64,000 nt of DNA, from positions 865,001 through 929,000 of the forward strand of contig JAUIRK010000919.1 in assembly GCA_030549495.1 (NCBI GenBank). The letters are read 5' to 3'. Of the stretch, positions 48,003 to 57,194 are shown one piece after another; the first letter of the stretch is position 1, and the number at the start of each line of letters is the position of its first letter. Position numbers and translations under genes: made by a program. The notes under the pieces were generated by a model. That model saw only the letters and a list, made by a program, of their open reading frames with translations. It did not search any database and was not told the origin of the DNA. The stretch comes from Nectonema munidae (lineage: Eukaryota > Nematomorpha > Nectonematoida > Nectonematidae).

Positions 48003-48301
48003 TCACAACCCGTGCAGTCCTCTAGTGTGCGTGTGTGAGGTATATATGAGTGTGTGATAGTGTGCATGTGTGTGTGTGTTAGGGTGAGTGGGTGGGATGT
48101 AGAGATGTATCGGATATCCACAAACGCGAATTCTCAGCAAATTTTTACATTCTCTTTCGTTTCAACATCCGCTATAGCATAAGCATCAGCAATTTTCAAA
48201 CATCTTTCTTTTTTTATACAACAAACTTTATTTCTGAATTTAAATTTTATAACACATATACATTGACATCGTATAAAACTTGCATTTGATTAGAATTGCA
48301 A
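48003..48301. repeat. Partial copy of MITE Y plus flank, duplicated at 50860-51140
   Basis: CCTCTAGTGTGCGTGT, a (TG)-rich stretch, then AGATGTATCGGATATCCAC and the first 190 bases of MITE Y. The same order occurs at 50871 onward. This copy lacks the right end. Confidence 0.65.
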
Positions 48302-48384
48302 GCCCTTCAAAAAATTAAAAAATTAAATTATGGTGATTTAATACTGCAGATTTGCAACAAATTTCTCTAATTTATTTGGTGCAT

Positions 48385-49394
48385 GGTCAAAACGTCCGAA
48401 AACCAAAACGTAAGAAAAGCAAAACGTCCGAAAACCAAACATCCGAAATCCAAAATGTCCGAAAATCAAAAAGAATTTTTAATCTTTTTTCTAGCTATTA
48501 TGATTATACATGGCCGTTTCCAAATATAATAAAACTATTCAGAGCTAAGGAAAAGATCTATAGCATTTTCAAGTAAAACGCATGTAGGAGAACAAAAATA
48601 AAAATGCAACTTTATGGTTAAATAAATTTTTAACTCCTTAAAAAAAGACTTAATGTAAGTGATTAAATTTTTTAAAATGAATTATAAAGGCATTTTATTC
48701 AATTAACAATTTAGTCACTTAAATGATTTATTTTTCAAAAAGATACTAACATCGGTTCTTAGTCAAAATCAGAAAAAACTAAAATCCTCACTTCTAAAAT
48801 CCCCGAAAACAAAATCCCCACCTCTAAAATTCATGAAAACTGAAATACCCGTGACCAAAATTTCAGAAAACTAAAGTTTTCAAATTGCAGGTAAACCGGT
48901 TTAAGTCTTGAAGTGAGCTTTCTTTACAAGGAAAAAGTTAGTTAAATAATAAAAATCTGGTGCTGAAGGTGGCCCATTAAATTAGTGATAAAATAAAGAG
49001 GTGCACACTAAAATAAATAATTTATTGAGCACAAATTTTTAAAAATGTAAATTTTCGCTGAAAAACAAAAAAAAATTTTTGTTTGAAAAAGCCGACTGTC
49101 GGCGAAAATTTACATTTTTTAAAATTTGTGCTCAATAAATTATTTATTTTAGTGTGGACCTCTTTAGTTATAGTTAGTAAAGATTTGTAAAATTATAAGT
49201 ATGTAATTGGTACGCTAATAAGAATGAATTCATAAATTCATATACTAGAATTAAAAAAAACTTTATATGTATATACATTTGTTAACATAATTCAATATAT
49301 ATCACCTAATAAATTTACAAATTCATTTTTGATTTTCGGACCTTTTGGTTGGACATTTTGGTTTTCGGACGTTTTGGTTTTGGATGTTTTGACC
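48385..49394. mobile_element. MULE-like element with reiterated terminal phrases
   Basis: The left end GGTCAAAACGTCCGAAAACC repeats variants of CGTCCGAAAACCAAAA five times. The right end carries the inverse phrases (GGTTTTCGGACGTTTT, TTGGATGTTTTGACC). The central part holds a second set of phrases (TAGTCAAAATC, AAAATCCCCGAAAAC) and a complete foldback element. No transposase is visible. The lack of a clear target duplication leaves the class open. Confidence 0.6.
48994..49166. repeat. Near-perfect foldback (palindromic) element
   Basis: TAAAGAGGTGCACACTAAAA... on the left is mirrored by ...TTTTAGTGTGGACCTCTTTA on the right. The two 65-base arms differ at only about three positions around a loop of roughly 35 bases. 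It has TA at both ends as for Tc1/mariner targets. Non-coding. Confidence 0.85.
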
Positions 49395-49402
49395 AGAAAT
49401 CG

Positions 49403-49809
49403 AGATGTATCGGATATCCGCATTCGCTGATGCGGATTATGAGAAAAATTTGTACATCCTCTTAACATCCTCAAAATCGGATAATTTAAGTTTCAACATC
49501 CGCAATAACATCCGCATCCGCAATTTTCAAACAATTTTCTTTTTTATATATACCGCAAAGTTTTTTTTCGATATTTTTCAATTTTTACGTTGTCCAAACT
49601 TTTTATAAGTACGCCTTTATGATAACACATATACATTGACATATTTCCTCTAAATTCTTAAGAAGTATAAAACTTGTGTTTGCATGGAAAGCAAGTATGA
49701 TATACCTTTCGCTAAAATAATTAATTCTGACATCCGCATCCACTACGATATCAAATTTGATATTGACATCCATTCGCGGATACAAATAATTTACATCCGA
49801 TACATCTCT
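49403..49809. mobile_element. MITE Y, full-length copy
   Basis: Starts GAGATGTATCGGATATCCGC and ends ACATCCGATACATCTC. Inner repeats of CATCCGCA and TGCGGAT recur through its length. The same family is at 48101 (partial) and 50905. Non-coding. Confidence 0.75.
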
Positions 49810-49936
49810 GATACAGATCTGTATAGTATGTGTGATATAGCATATTTTGTAAGAAGAAAATACGATGCAGGGCAAGCATTTGAATTTTGCATGCCTATTG
49901 TACAAAACCAGGAATGGCCACTGGTGGGTATATGTG

Positions 49937-50103
49937 TGTATCTAGTCAAAATCTCGGAAAATTAAAATCTTCGCAAACAAAATCCCTGAAAACCAAAACC
50001 CCGCTGCCAAAATCCCCGAAAAATAATGTAGCAGTGACTTGTATTTTCGAGTAGTTGAGATTTAAACTCTCAGGAGAGACTTTCAGGATTTTGACTAGAA
50101 ACC
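49937..50103. mobile_element. Short Mutator-like MITE with 9-bp duplication
   Basis: Flanked by GTATATGTG at 49928-49936 and again at 50104-50112. Ends are TGTATCTAGTCAAAATC and the inverse of GGTTTCTAGTCAAAATC. The inside repeats AAAATCCCCGAAAA phrases. A 9-bp duplication suits Mutator-like transposases. The TG-rich flank calls for some caution. Confidence 0.6.
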
Positions 50104-50116
50104 GTATATGTGTATG

Positions 50117-50879
50117 CATTAGAGCTGCGCCCGTCATGCTAAAAATTCGCGGACATCCATTTCGCCAAGAAATTTGTTATTATGCACCCACTACACACCC
50201 GCAATAAAAAATAAAAATACCATACCCCTTATGAAATTTAAAAAATATAAAATTTTTAAACAGGCACCTAAGGGGTCGTTCACAATTGACGTCAACTAAA
50301 AGTGGGGGGGGGGGGGGGTATCCAAAGTTGACATAAGTCGATTTTGTTAAGTGATGATATATCTAAAAGTTGACATGAGGGGGGGGGGGGGGGGGGTTGA
50401 AATTTATCAAAAAAAGGTTGACGTCAATTGTGAACGACCCCTAAACACAATTTTCAATTTACACCCTTAATCGCCCACCTTAACACACGCTATTTCATTT
50501 TGATAAGTGCTACTGTTTTTATAGAGTGGATTTTTATAATGTCTCTTGTTGCCATAACACATAAAGATTAGGCGCAACAACAGAAACTGTAGGAAAATTC
50601 TTTCAATAGCATTGTATATGTAATTAAAATGTGCTTTATCTAAAACAAGAAATCGAGCTTTGATGATGTAAAAGTGTCGGTTTACTGATGTTACACTTTA
50701 TATTATTAGATATGGTCTATTATACGATTTTTTAAGAATTAATTCGTAAATACCCGTAATTTTACAAGTTAGCCCACAGTACTAATATATAACCCACTTC
50801 TTCCCTGCCCTTTCAGTAAGTTAATGACCCCACTTGTAATTTATGTACGGATCGGGCAAACCCGGGCATACCTCTAGTG
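50117..50879. mobile_element. Non-autonomous hAT-like element
   Basis: The left end CATTAGAGCTGCGCCCG and the right end (inverse CACTAGAGGTATGCCCGGG) match in outline. Flanking octamers agree only 5 of 8. It contains the 170-base element at 50272. A second right end of the family is at 48003-48019. Confidence 0.45.
50272..50441. mobile_element. 170-bp MITE with perfect 26-bp inverted repeats
   Basis: GGGGTCGTTCACAATTGACG at the left is exactly inverted at the right, and the match runs 25-26 bases. TAA occurs at 50269-50271 and 50442-50444, a 3-bp duplication as for PIF/Harbinger-type elements. G15 and G18 tracts occur inside. The perfect repeats suggest recent activity. Confidence 0.8.
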
Positions 50880-50904
50880 TGCGTGTTATATGAGTGTGTG
50901 TGTG

Positions 50905-51239
50905 AGATGTATCGGATATCCGCAGAAGCGAATTCTCAGCAAAAATTTTAACATCCTCATCCGTGGATCATTTAAATTTCAACATTCGCATCAGCAATTT
51001 TCAAACATTTTTCTTTTTTTATATACAACAAACTTTATTTCTGAATTTAAATTTTTTATAAGTACGTGTTTACGATTACACATATAACTTGCATTTGCTT
51101 AGAATAGCAATTATGATATCCGTGTCAGCATCAGCTAAACAAATTTAATCTAACACGCGCATCCACATACGCTAGGATATCACATTTGATATTCCGATTC
51201 GCATCTGCAGATACAAAAAATTTCACATTCGATACATCT
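50905..51239. mobile_element. MITE Y, second full copy
   Basis: AGATGTATCGGATATCCGCA to the inverse ending CATTCGATACATCT. It is preceded by the same CCTCTAGTGTGCG and TG-rich flank as the copy at 48101. Confidence 0.75.
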
Positions 51240-51343
51240 GTGTAGGATTTTATGTGCCGGAGTGAATGCGAGTCGGTACGAGGTGAGTGTGTGTATGGGT
51301 CCGATGTCACTAAAGGAAAATAGATTTTTTTTTAGTTGTTTAC

Positions 51344-51840
51344 TTGTTTTCTGGATTCTTCTTGAAGACAGAAGAGTTTGAAAGATTTTCAAGGTGATCT
51401 GGTTGATTTGTTGAATAAGGAAGATTGAAGGCATCCTTTGTGGATGATGTGAGGTTGTTGTTTTGTGGGAGTGGGTGGCTGTTCGTAGTTTTGTTGAGCG
51501 TGGAACGAAAAACTTTGAAAGCCGTCTTCCACCTGTTCTTTACTTTGACTTTGCTCTGAGAACCAGGAATGACGAGACACTTATCTAAGCAGTTTTGCGT
51601 GTTCTGACTGTCAGGAGCTTTACTCGCGCCTTCACCACTATTGTTGGCAGCAACTTTCAAGTCATCGTCCTCGTCTTCGCCACGATGACCAAGTCTTCCG
51701 TCCTTGGTAGGCAGGCTTGTGAAAGAAAAGCCTTGGATTTTGGCAACCTCACTCTTCTTGTCCATCGATAGTGATGTAAGATCATTTTTTTGAGAGAAGT
51801 GATTTGCGTAATCGCTCTGCGAAGAAATCATCACGTTCAG
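51344..51840 (-). CDS. Stac: Stac-like gene, N-terminal exon
   Basis: 497 bases, acceptor TTTTTTATTTTCAG/CTGAAC (a strong pyrimidine tract), donor AACAA/GTAAAC. It enters in phase 0 and leaves with two bases that combine with the next exon to give Lys. It reads LNVMISSQSDYANHFSQKND, an acidic patch (GEDEDDDLK), then VKVKNRWKTAFKVFRSTLNK and a Ser/Asn-rich end. There are no recognised domains; STAC proteins have a variable disordered N-terminus with a basic Ser-rich stretch before C1. Translation could start at the internal ATG (51831) or further upstream outside the recognised region. If the donor is not used, the frame would stop one codon later, so a short truncated product is possible. Confidence 0.7.
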
Positions 51841-52420
51841 CTGAAAATAAAAAAGATAAGAGTCAACATTCCCTATGAAGCCAGGGAAAGGAAGCATGTT
51901 CAATGCCAACTCTTGAAATGGGCATAATTAATTATTATTATTTGAGAGAGAGGTATGGAAGAAGCACTCGCAGAAATATCTTGAGTCAGAATCAGCATTT
52001 ATTAATAACTGAAGCAGCGAGATGGGAGGAACGTAGATGCAGCCTCCTGATCAATTATAGATAGGCATGAATCATTGCTGTCGCATTGCTCATCCCTTAT
52101 ACACTCATTAATCATCACGAGAGATACACTAAATTCACATCTATCACACCACTATAAAAGTAGTCAAGCCATTCATCAGAAGTCGTCGAAATAAGAATGT
52201 CATTAACGCATAAAAGTGTGAAAAAGAAACTTTTATATTTATGTTATTGAAAATAATAAATCCTGTTAGAGATATAAATGGATATAACGACTTTAGCGGT
52301 AGAAGTGTTACGTGTTGATCTAGACACAGCCTTGCTTCAATTCAACATGCTGATATGAAGTTTTATATATTTAGATAATATAACATAAAAATTATATACA
52401 TAACGATATAACCAACTTTC
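51841..52420. other. Upstream flank or intron of the Stac-like gene
   Basis: Moderately AT-rich. The minus-strand sequence 52150-51980 is less AT-rich and could be a 5' untranslated exon, but I see no certain start. Confidence 0.3.
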
Positions 52421-52430
52421 TCAAAGGCAG

Positions 52431-53893
52431 GACCAAGTAAAGATGAGCACTCCCTGTTTCTACGGGGGTGCTTATCTTTTTGCTTACGGGGGTGCTTATC
52501 TTTACTTGCTTATTTATGAAAAACAGAATTGCTTGCAAATATATTGCAAAATTTTTCAAAATGAGAACGAAAATTCATTATCAAAAAAAATGACAAAACT
52601 TTTCTCCTCGCTTTTTTTTATGTTTTTTATTAGGATTTAACAATTATTTTCATTGACCCTTTTTTCATGCATAGTTTATTCTTTTAATAAAATCGTCTGC
52701 TGTTTCCTAATATTTTTTCATATCTTTTCGCAGGGGATAAAATTTTTCTTTTTGAATTGTTAAAAAAAACAACTAATAACATGGATCCTTTTCTGTATGA
52801 AGAAATTATTAAGCCACTATTGGTTGAAGACCCGACTCCTGCGATTAACTGTATGAAGCAGCAGAATCTTTTGAGAACAGAACTGAAATGCCTTCAATGC
52901 AGGAAGTTGATGAACTGGACAAAACGTTCTCCAATTCAAGACAAATATGTCTGGAAGTGTCAAGTTAAGGAATGCAGTAAATATAAGCACTACGAATCAA
53001 TTCGCAAAGATTCTTGTTTTTTTTTTATCGTTCAAAGCTTTCTTTGCAAAAGTAGTTAGAAGGAATATTTTACTGGTGTCAGGAACTGAGTGTTTTGCAG
53101 ACTATGCAGTTATTGAATGTTTCAAAAGTGACAGTTATTGACATGTTTAGTTTTTTTCGTGAAATTTGTATGAAACATTTTGAAAGCAATCCTATTAAGC
53201 TTGGTGGACCAGGCATAACGTTACAGATTGAAGAATCTTGTTTTAGTCATAAACCAAAACACCATAGGGGACGTTATGCTAAGAAACCTCTATGGGTATT
53301 TGGAATAGTTGATCCTACTTTATCACCATCCCACGGTTATACGGAGATAGTCGACTTGCGCAATGCCGAAACACTGTTGCCTATAATTAGAAAAGTAGTT
53401 GTGCCTGGATCAATTATTCATAGTGATCAATGGAAAGGATAAAGGAACATTCAAAGAGACCTTGGACTTACGCATCATACTGACTCATTGAATTTTATTG
53501 ATAGGACTACAGGCGTTCATACACAAGCAATGGAGAGCTATTGGAACAAACACAAAAAAAGAATAAAACAAATGATCGGATGTAAAAGAGAATTTCTGAA
53601 CTCTTATTTGCATGAATTCATGTGGAACGAAAGAAACAAGTACGACAAATTTCATAGATTTTATAACACACAATATCAATTTGATTAAACTTAATAATAA
53701 ATTTGTCATTTCAATATATAATTTCATTTTCTAATATAACAATATCAATTTTATTAAATTTGATCCTATATTTTTATATTTTTTTCTAATTTATTCTGTT
53801 AGTTAAAATTGGGAATGCCTATCTTTACTTATTAAAAATCGGGGGTGCTTTTCTTTACTAGTCATTTTTGGGAGTGCTAATTTTTACTTGATC
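52431..53893 (+). mobile_element. Merlin DNA transposon with 10-bp direct flanks
   Basis: TCAAAGGCAG lies directly on both sides (52421-52430 and 53894-53903), giving the ends GACCAAGTAAAG and, inverted, GATCAAGTAAAA. Merlin makes 8-9 bp duplications, so the true duplication is probably within this decamer. The element is 1463 bases and carries a decayed Merlin/IS1595-type transposase. Both ends contain extra copies of the terminal motif (CAAGTAAAGATAAGCACCCCC): about three at the left, in both orientations, and three at the right. It lies just upstream of the minus-strand Stac-like exon. Confidence 0.9.
52781..53688 (+). pseudogene. Merlin (IS1595/ISXO2-like) transposase, decayed
   Basis: Starts MDPFLYEEIIKPLLVE. 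A zinc-ribbon-like part has LKCLQCRKLMNWT and WKCQVKECSK, then SIRKDSCF. A frame break follows in a T10 run near 53025, another lies near 53100, and one in-frame stop is at 53440. The DDE region reads LQIEESCFS, RGRYAKKPLWVFGIVDPTL, NAETLLPIIRKVVVPG, IIHSDQWKG (second catalytic Asp), LNFIDRTTGVHTQAMESYW (catalytic Glu in QAMES), FLNSYLHEFMWNE. The usual first Asp (I-D-E) is read as Glu in IEES. The order and spacing are those of Merlin transposases and bacterial IS1595. The copy is not functional as read, though breaks in homopolymers might be sequence error. Confidence 0.85.
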
Positions 53894-54763
53894 TCAAAGG
53901 CAGTTAAAATTGGCAGGTACTTTTCCGAAATGTAAAAGCATCAATTTCCAAGCAATTGGTAATATAAATCCACGTTGTACTAAATTAAATCTTGCTTTAT
54001 TGAGATACATTTCTCTTTTGAATAGACCCAACTTTTCCCAATTTCTAGAACTACCCTATGAGATACAACTCTAAATTGCATTTTTCTAAACTAAAAATTT
54101 CTCAGCTGTAGTGCAATGTTGATTCTTAATTTGGCCTTTTCTTATCAAAAAAACGTTGAGAAACGATGATCTAGATTCTAGAGAAACTTAAAAAATTTTT
54201 ATTTAATTTTTCACGAGAGCTTGTAAAATTCATCTAAAAATCTTCATATAGATTTCTTTTCCAACTCAACGAATGAAGATTACAGTCGTCGATACTTAGA
54301 CACTAAAATGACATTGCGGTCAAAATGACCGCATTTTAAACTTTATAACCTCTGTGTTTTTAAAATTTTCAAAATATTTAAACAATTTTCATTGATCTTG
54401 TTCCACTTAATTAACTCTTTTTCTAAAGTAAAAAATTAAACAGTTACGATTCTTCATTTTGAAGAAAAAGTAAAAAATACCTCAAGTGACATTGATGTCA
54501 ATTTGACCGCACAGTGATAAACATGTGCTACACAAGGTATTTTTGCTACTTGAAAACAATAATCGGAAAAGAGAACCCAAATATATATAATTATAAAATA
54601 TTGTATGGTGTTGTAAAGTTGACACATTTGGCACGTTGATATAAAAAAGCATAAATCACTTTATTTGACACATTTATTTTTTCAAATAAATGAAAGATCA
54701 CAAGAAGAGCTGTCAAGTTTGTTTTGATATGCAATACTGCAGCTTTATTTATTATTTTCCTTC

Positions 54764-54791
54764 TTTCTTTCTTTCTTTCTCTTTCTTTCTG
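54764..54791. repeat. (CTTT)n microsatellite
   Basis: Seven or so CTTT units just upstream of the piggyBac transposase start. Confidence 0.9.
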
Positions 54792-54849
54792 TTCACTAAC
54801 GATTTTTGATAGTCTTTATTTCCTGTTGTAGTTTACTTTAGCTTTTCTT

Positions 54850-56517
54850 ATGAAAAAACCAACTCGTGATGCAGCAGCAAAAGCCTCAATTTATATGAAA
54901 GATATGTTTGATAATGTCTCTGGTAGTGATGATGAACTATTATGCTATGAGTCTGAAGTTGAATCATACTCTTGTTTCAATCAAGATTCAAGTGATTCTG
55001 AAAGTTTTTTTCACGATGATGAAGGAAGTCAAAACTCTAACTTTGATCAAACAAGTGCTCCTTATGAAACTAGAACTGAGGATGATTGCACGGTTCTAGC
55101 TAAAGATGGGACTGAATGGAATAAAACTAGTGTTGTAAGAGGAAGAACTTTGTCTCAGAATATTTTCAAAGTTAAACCTGGTCCTACTTGTTATTCCTTT
55201 CGTGAAATAGACGATAATGCAAAGTCGGCATTCAGGTGCATTTTTGACGAAAGAATTTTACGTCACATTCAAAAATGTACAATTGAAGAAGGAAATAGAG
55301 AGGAAAGTGGATGGAATCTTTCAATTAGAGATTTAGAAATTTTTTTAGCCTTGTGCATGCTTAGAGGAGTTGTTGGAGCAAGAAAACTCCCACTAAGAAG
55401 TTTATGGTCAAAAAAATGGGGAATACAATTTTTCAAAGATAACATTCAAAGAGAAAGATTTGAAGAAGTACTAAAGTTTTTACGATTTGATCTTAAAACT
55501 CAAAGAAGATTTCGTTTAAAAGAAGATAAGTTTGCGATGATTTCTGAAGTTTGGTCAATATTTTTGGAAAATAGCGGAAGGTGTTATGTCCCTTTTTCCG
55601 AACTCACTATAGATGAGCAACTATTGCCAACAAAAGCAAGATGTCCATTCACACAGTATTTACCTAGCAAACCAGACAAATATGGAATAAAGTTCTGGCT
55701 GATGGTTGATGTAAAGACAAAATATTTGTGTTCTGGTTTTCCATATCTTGGAAAAGATGAAGAGAGGGACCATTGTCCTCTTGGTGAATATGTAGTGAAA
55801 AAGTTAGTCAAGCAAGCTATGGTTACTAAAAAAGGTTACAACATTACTTGCGACAACTTTTTCACTTCAAAAAAATTAGTCTCTGACTTAATTTTAGAAA
55901 ACATAAGCTTTATAGGTACTTTACGTCATAATAGAAAAGAAGTTCCGATTGAAGTGGAAAAAATGTATACGAAGAAGGTTCCAGTTTTTACTTCAAACAT
56001 TTACTTCACTAATAACATGTCCTTAACAGCATACAAAGCAAAGAGTAAGAAAGTTGTTTTAATGTTAAGCAGTCTTCACAATGATTACGTTTCTGTTAAC
56101 AATGAAGTAAAAAAGAAACCAGAAACTGTTACTTACTACAATTCTACAAAATTTGAAGTAGATATTATTGATCAAATGTGTCGTATGTACTCGACTAAAG
56201 TAAAGACAAAGAGGTGGCCTTTGGCTGTATTTTTCAATATTTTAGACCTTGCTTTGATAAACTCTTGGATTTTATACAAACTAGTAAATAGTTCTGAAAT
56301 GCCTCGTCGGGAATACATCTTGAAGTTAGTTGAAGAACTCTGTGATACTTCTGATAATCCTTTGGAATCTCAAAAGCGTAAAAAAATAAATAGACGAAAA
56401 TCAGAAACAAGAGAAGAATGCTCAAATAAAGCTACACGTAGGAATCAAGAGAATGCTTTACATACAAAATTTCTACACTCTACAATACCAATGAACTTTT
56501 TTTCATCCATTTTTTAA
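54850..56517 (+). CDS. piggyBac transposase, intact catalytic core
   Basis: 555-codon uninterrupted frame. Residues 1-80 are acidic and Ser-rich, then a DDE domain of the piggyBac family follows. Catalytic aspartates are D255 in ELTIDEQLLP, D335 in NITCDNFFTS, and D438/D441 in EVDIIDQMCRMY, corresponding to D268, D346 and D447/D450 of the Trichoplusia ni protein. CPFTQYLPSKPDKYGIKFWL and KTKRWPLAVFFNILDLALINSW are classic family blocks. The usual length is 550-600 including a C-terminal zinc-binding domain. Here the frame ends in a run of Phe codons before that domain, which lies 430 bases downstream at 56949. It cuts and pastes at TTAA. Whether it is active depends on the zinc domain, needed for binding the ends in studied relatives. 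No intron is needed up to this point. Confidence 0.93.
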   Translation: MKKPTRDAAAKASIYMKDMFDNVSGSDDELLCYESEVESYSCFNQDSSDSESFFHDDEGSQNSNFDQTSAPYETRTEDDCTVLAKDGTEWNKTSVVRGRTLSQNIFKVKPGPTCYSFREIDDNAKSAFRCIFDERILRHIQKCTIEEGNREESGWNLSIRDLEIFLALCMLRGVVGARKLPLRSLWSKKWGIQFFKDNIQRERFEEVLKFLRFDLKTQRRFRLKEDKFAMISEVWSIFLENSGRCYVPFSELTIDEQLLPTKARCPFTQYLPSKPDKYGIKFWLMVDVKTKYLCSGFPYLGKDEERDHCPLGEYVVKKLVKQAMVTKKGYNITCDNFFTSKKLVSDLILENISFIGTLRHNRKEVPIEVEKMYTKKVPVFTSNIYFTNNMSLTAYKAKSKKVVLMLSSLHNDYVSVNNEVKKKPETVTYYNSTKFEVDIIDQMCRMYSTKVKTKRWPLAVFFNILDLALINSWILYKLVNSSEMPRREYILKLVEELCDTSDNPLESQKRKKINRRKSETREECSNKATRRNQENALHTKFLHSTIPMNFFSSIF

Positions 56518-56837
56518 AAATTTTAAAACTTTTCAAAAGAGGGTTTTTAAAAATTTTTATAGTTTCTTTTCTTCCATCCCCCCATCGGTTCACAAAATTT
56601 TTTTTTTTTAAAAAAAAAAACCCCCTCTCTCTAAGGGTTTCTATACCTTTTTGGGAATGAAATCTTTTTTTTTTTATAGATTTTTTTTCTCTTTTTTTCC
56701 CCTTCCCCTATTCTTTTTTTTTTATTTTTTTTTTTTTTTGTTTTTCCACAAAAATTTCCTTTTTAAATAAAAATTTTTAAAAAAAAGGGGGGTTTTTTTT
56801 TCGGGTTTTTTTGGCTTTTTTTTCCCCACTTTAAAAA

Positions 56838-56868
<31 letters not shown>

Positions 56869-56948
56869 GTTTTGTGTTGTTCTATATATTTTTTTTTTTT
56901 TAAATATTTTTTAAAATATATTTAAAAAAACTTGTTATTATATATAGA
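56518..56948. other. Homopolymer-dominated block splitting the piggyBac gene
   Basis: About 430 bases consist almost wholly of runs of T, A, C and G (T runs of 10-24, AAAAAAAAAA next to CCCCC), unlike anything else in the window. The texture looks like low-quality or collapsed sequence rather than real DNA, but a true low-complexity insertion cannot be excluded. Confidence 0.6.
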
Positions 56949-57047
56949 TGTCGAAACAAAGCTTCAAAAAATTGCGATGAATGCAAACACCCAGTTTGTG
57001 GAAAGTGCTCAGCTAAAACAATTACGTTTTGTAAAAATTGTACATAA
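56949..57047 (+). pseudogene. piggyBac C-terminal zinc-finger domain, detached
   Basis: A 32-codon frame ending in TAA: CRNKASKNCDECKHPVCGK then CSAKTITFCKNCT. Spacing C-x7-C-x2-C-x1-H-x2-C-x2-C-x7-C-x2-C fits the cysteine-rich domain at the C-terminus of piggyBac transposases, which binds the transposon ends. It is separated from the rest of the gene by the homopolymer block, so in the sequence as given it is not translated with the transposase. Confidence 0.75.
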
Positions 57048-57194
57048 TTCTTTTTTTATGTTACTTTTTCAAATAAATTTTTAATAAACGCAAATATCTT
57101 TACATATTTTCCATGTGCAGTATTATTTTCCATACTGCGGTCAAATTGACCGCATTGTCATTTTAGTACGTTATTTTTTCCTGTCGTTTTAGTG

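Larger units (their letters stand above)
47876..51343. other. 3.5-kb Stac-like intron packed with MITEs
   Basis: Nearly the whole intron is short inverted-repeat elements, listed individually, plus (TG)n tracts around 48013-48080 and 50880-50903. I see no additional exon in it. Confidence 0.6.
54301..57170 (+). mobile_element. piggyBac DNA transposon
   Basis: The left end (54301) is CACTAAAATGACATTGCGGT and the right end is the inverse of CGTACTAAAATGACAATGCG. Both include an inner palindrome, TGCGGTCAAAATGACCGCA at left and GCGGTCAAATTGACCGC at right. A further TCAATTTGACCGCA occurs at 54500. It encloses one piggyBac transposase gene. The expected TTAA duplication is not seen next to these ends. 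Another terminal-like motif (GTCGTTTTAGTG) at 57183-57194 may mean the true right end lies there. The element is otherwise the best-preserved in the window. Confidence 0.8.

Noticed and set aside
49684-49965. 93-codon frame reading DIRIHYDIKFDIDIHSRIQI
   Set aside because: Produced by the inner repeats of MITE Y (CATCCGCA-type units), not a gene.
51180-51580. Other minus-strand frames overlapping the N-terminal Stac-like exon
   Set aside because: Shadows of the 51344-51840 exon in other frames.
57170-57194. TTAA target duplication for the piggyBac element
   Set aside because: No TTAA sits next to either end; the right boundary is uncertain, so I do not claim a duplication.
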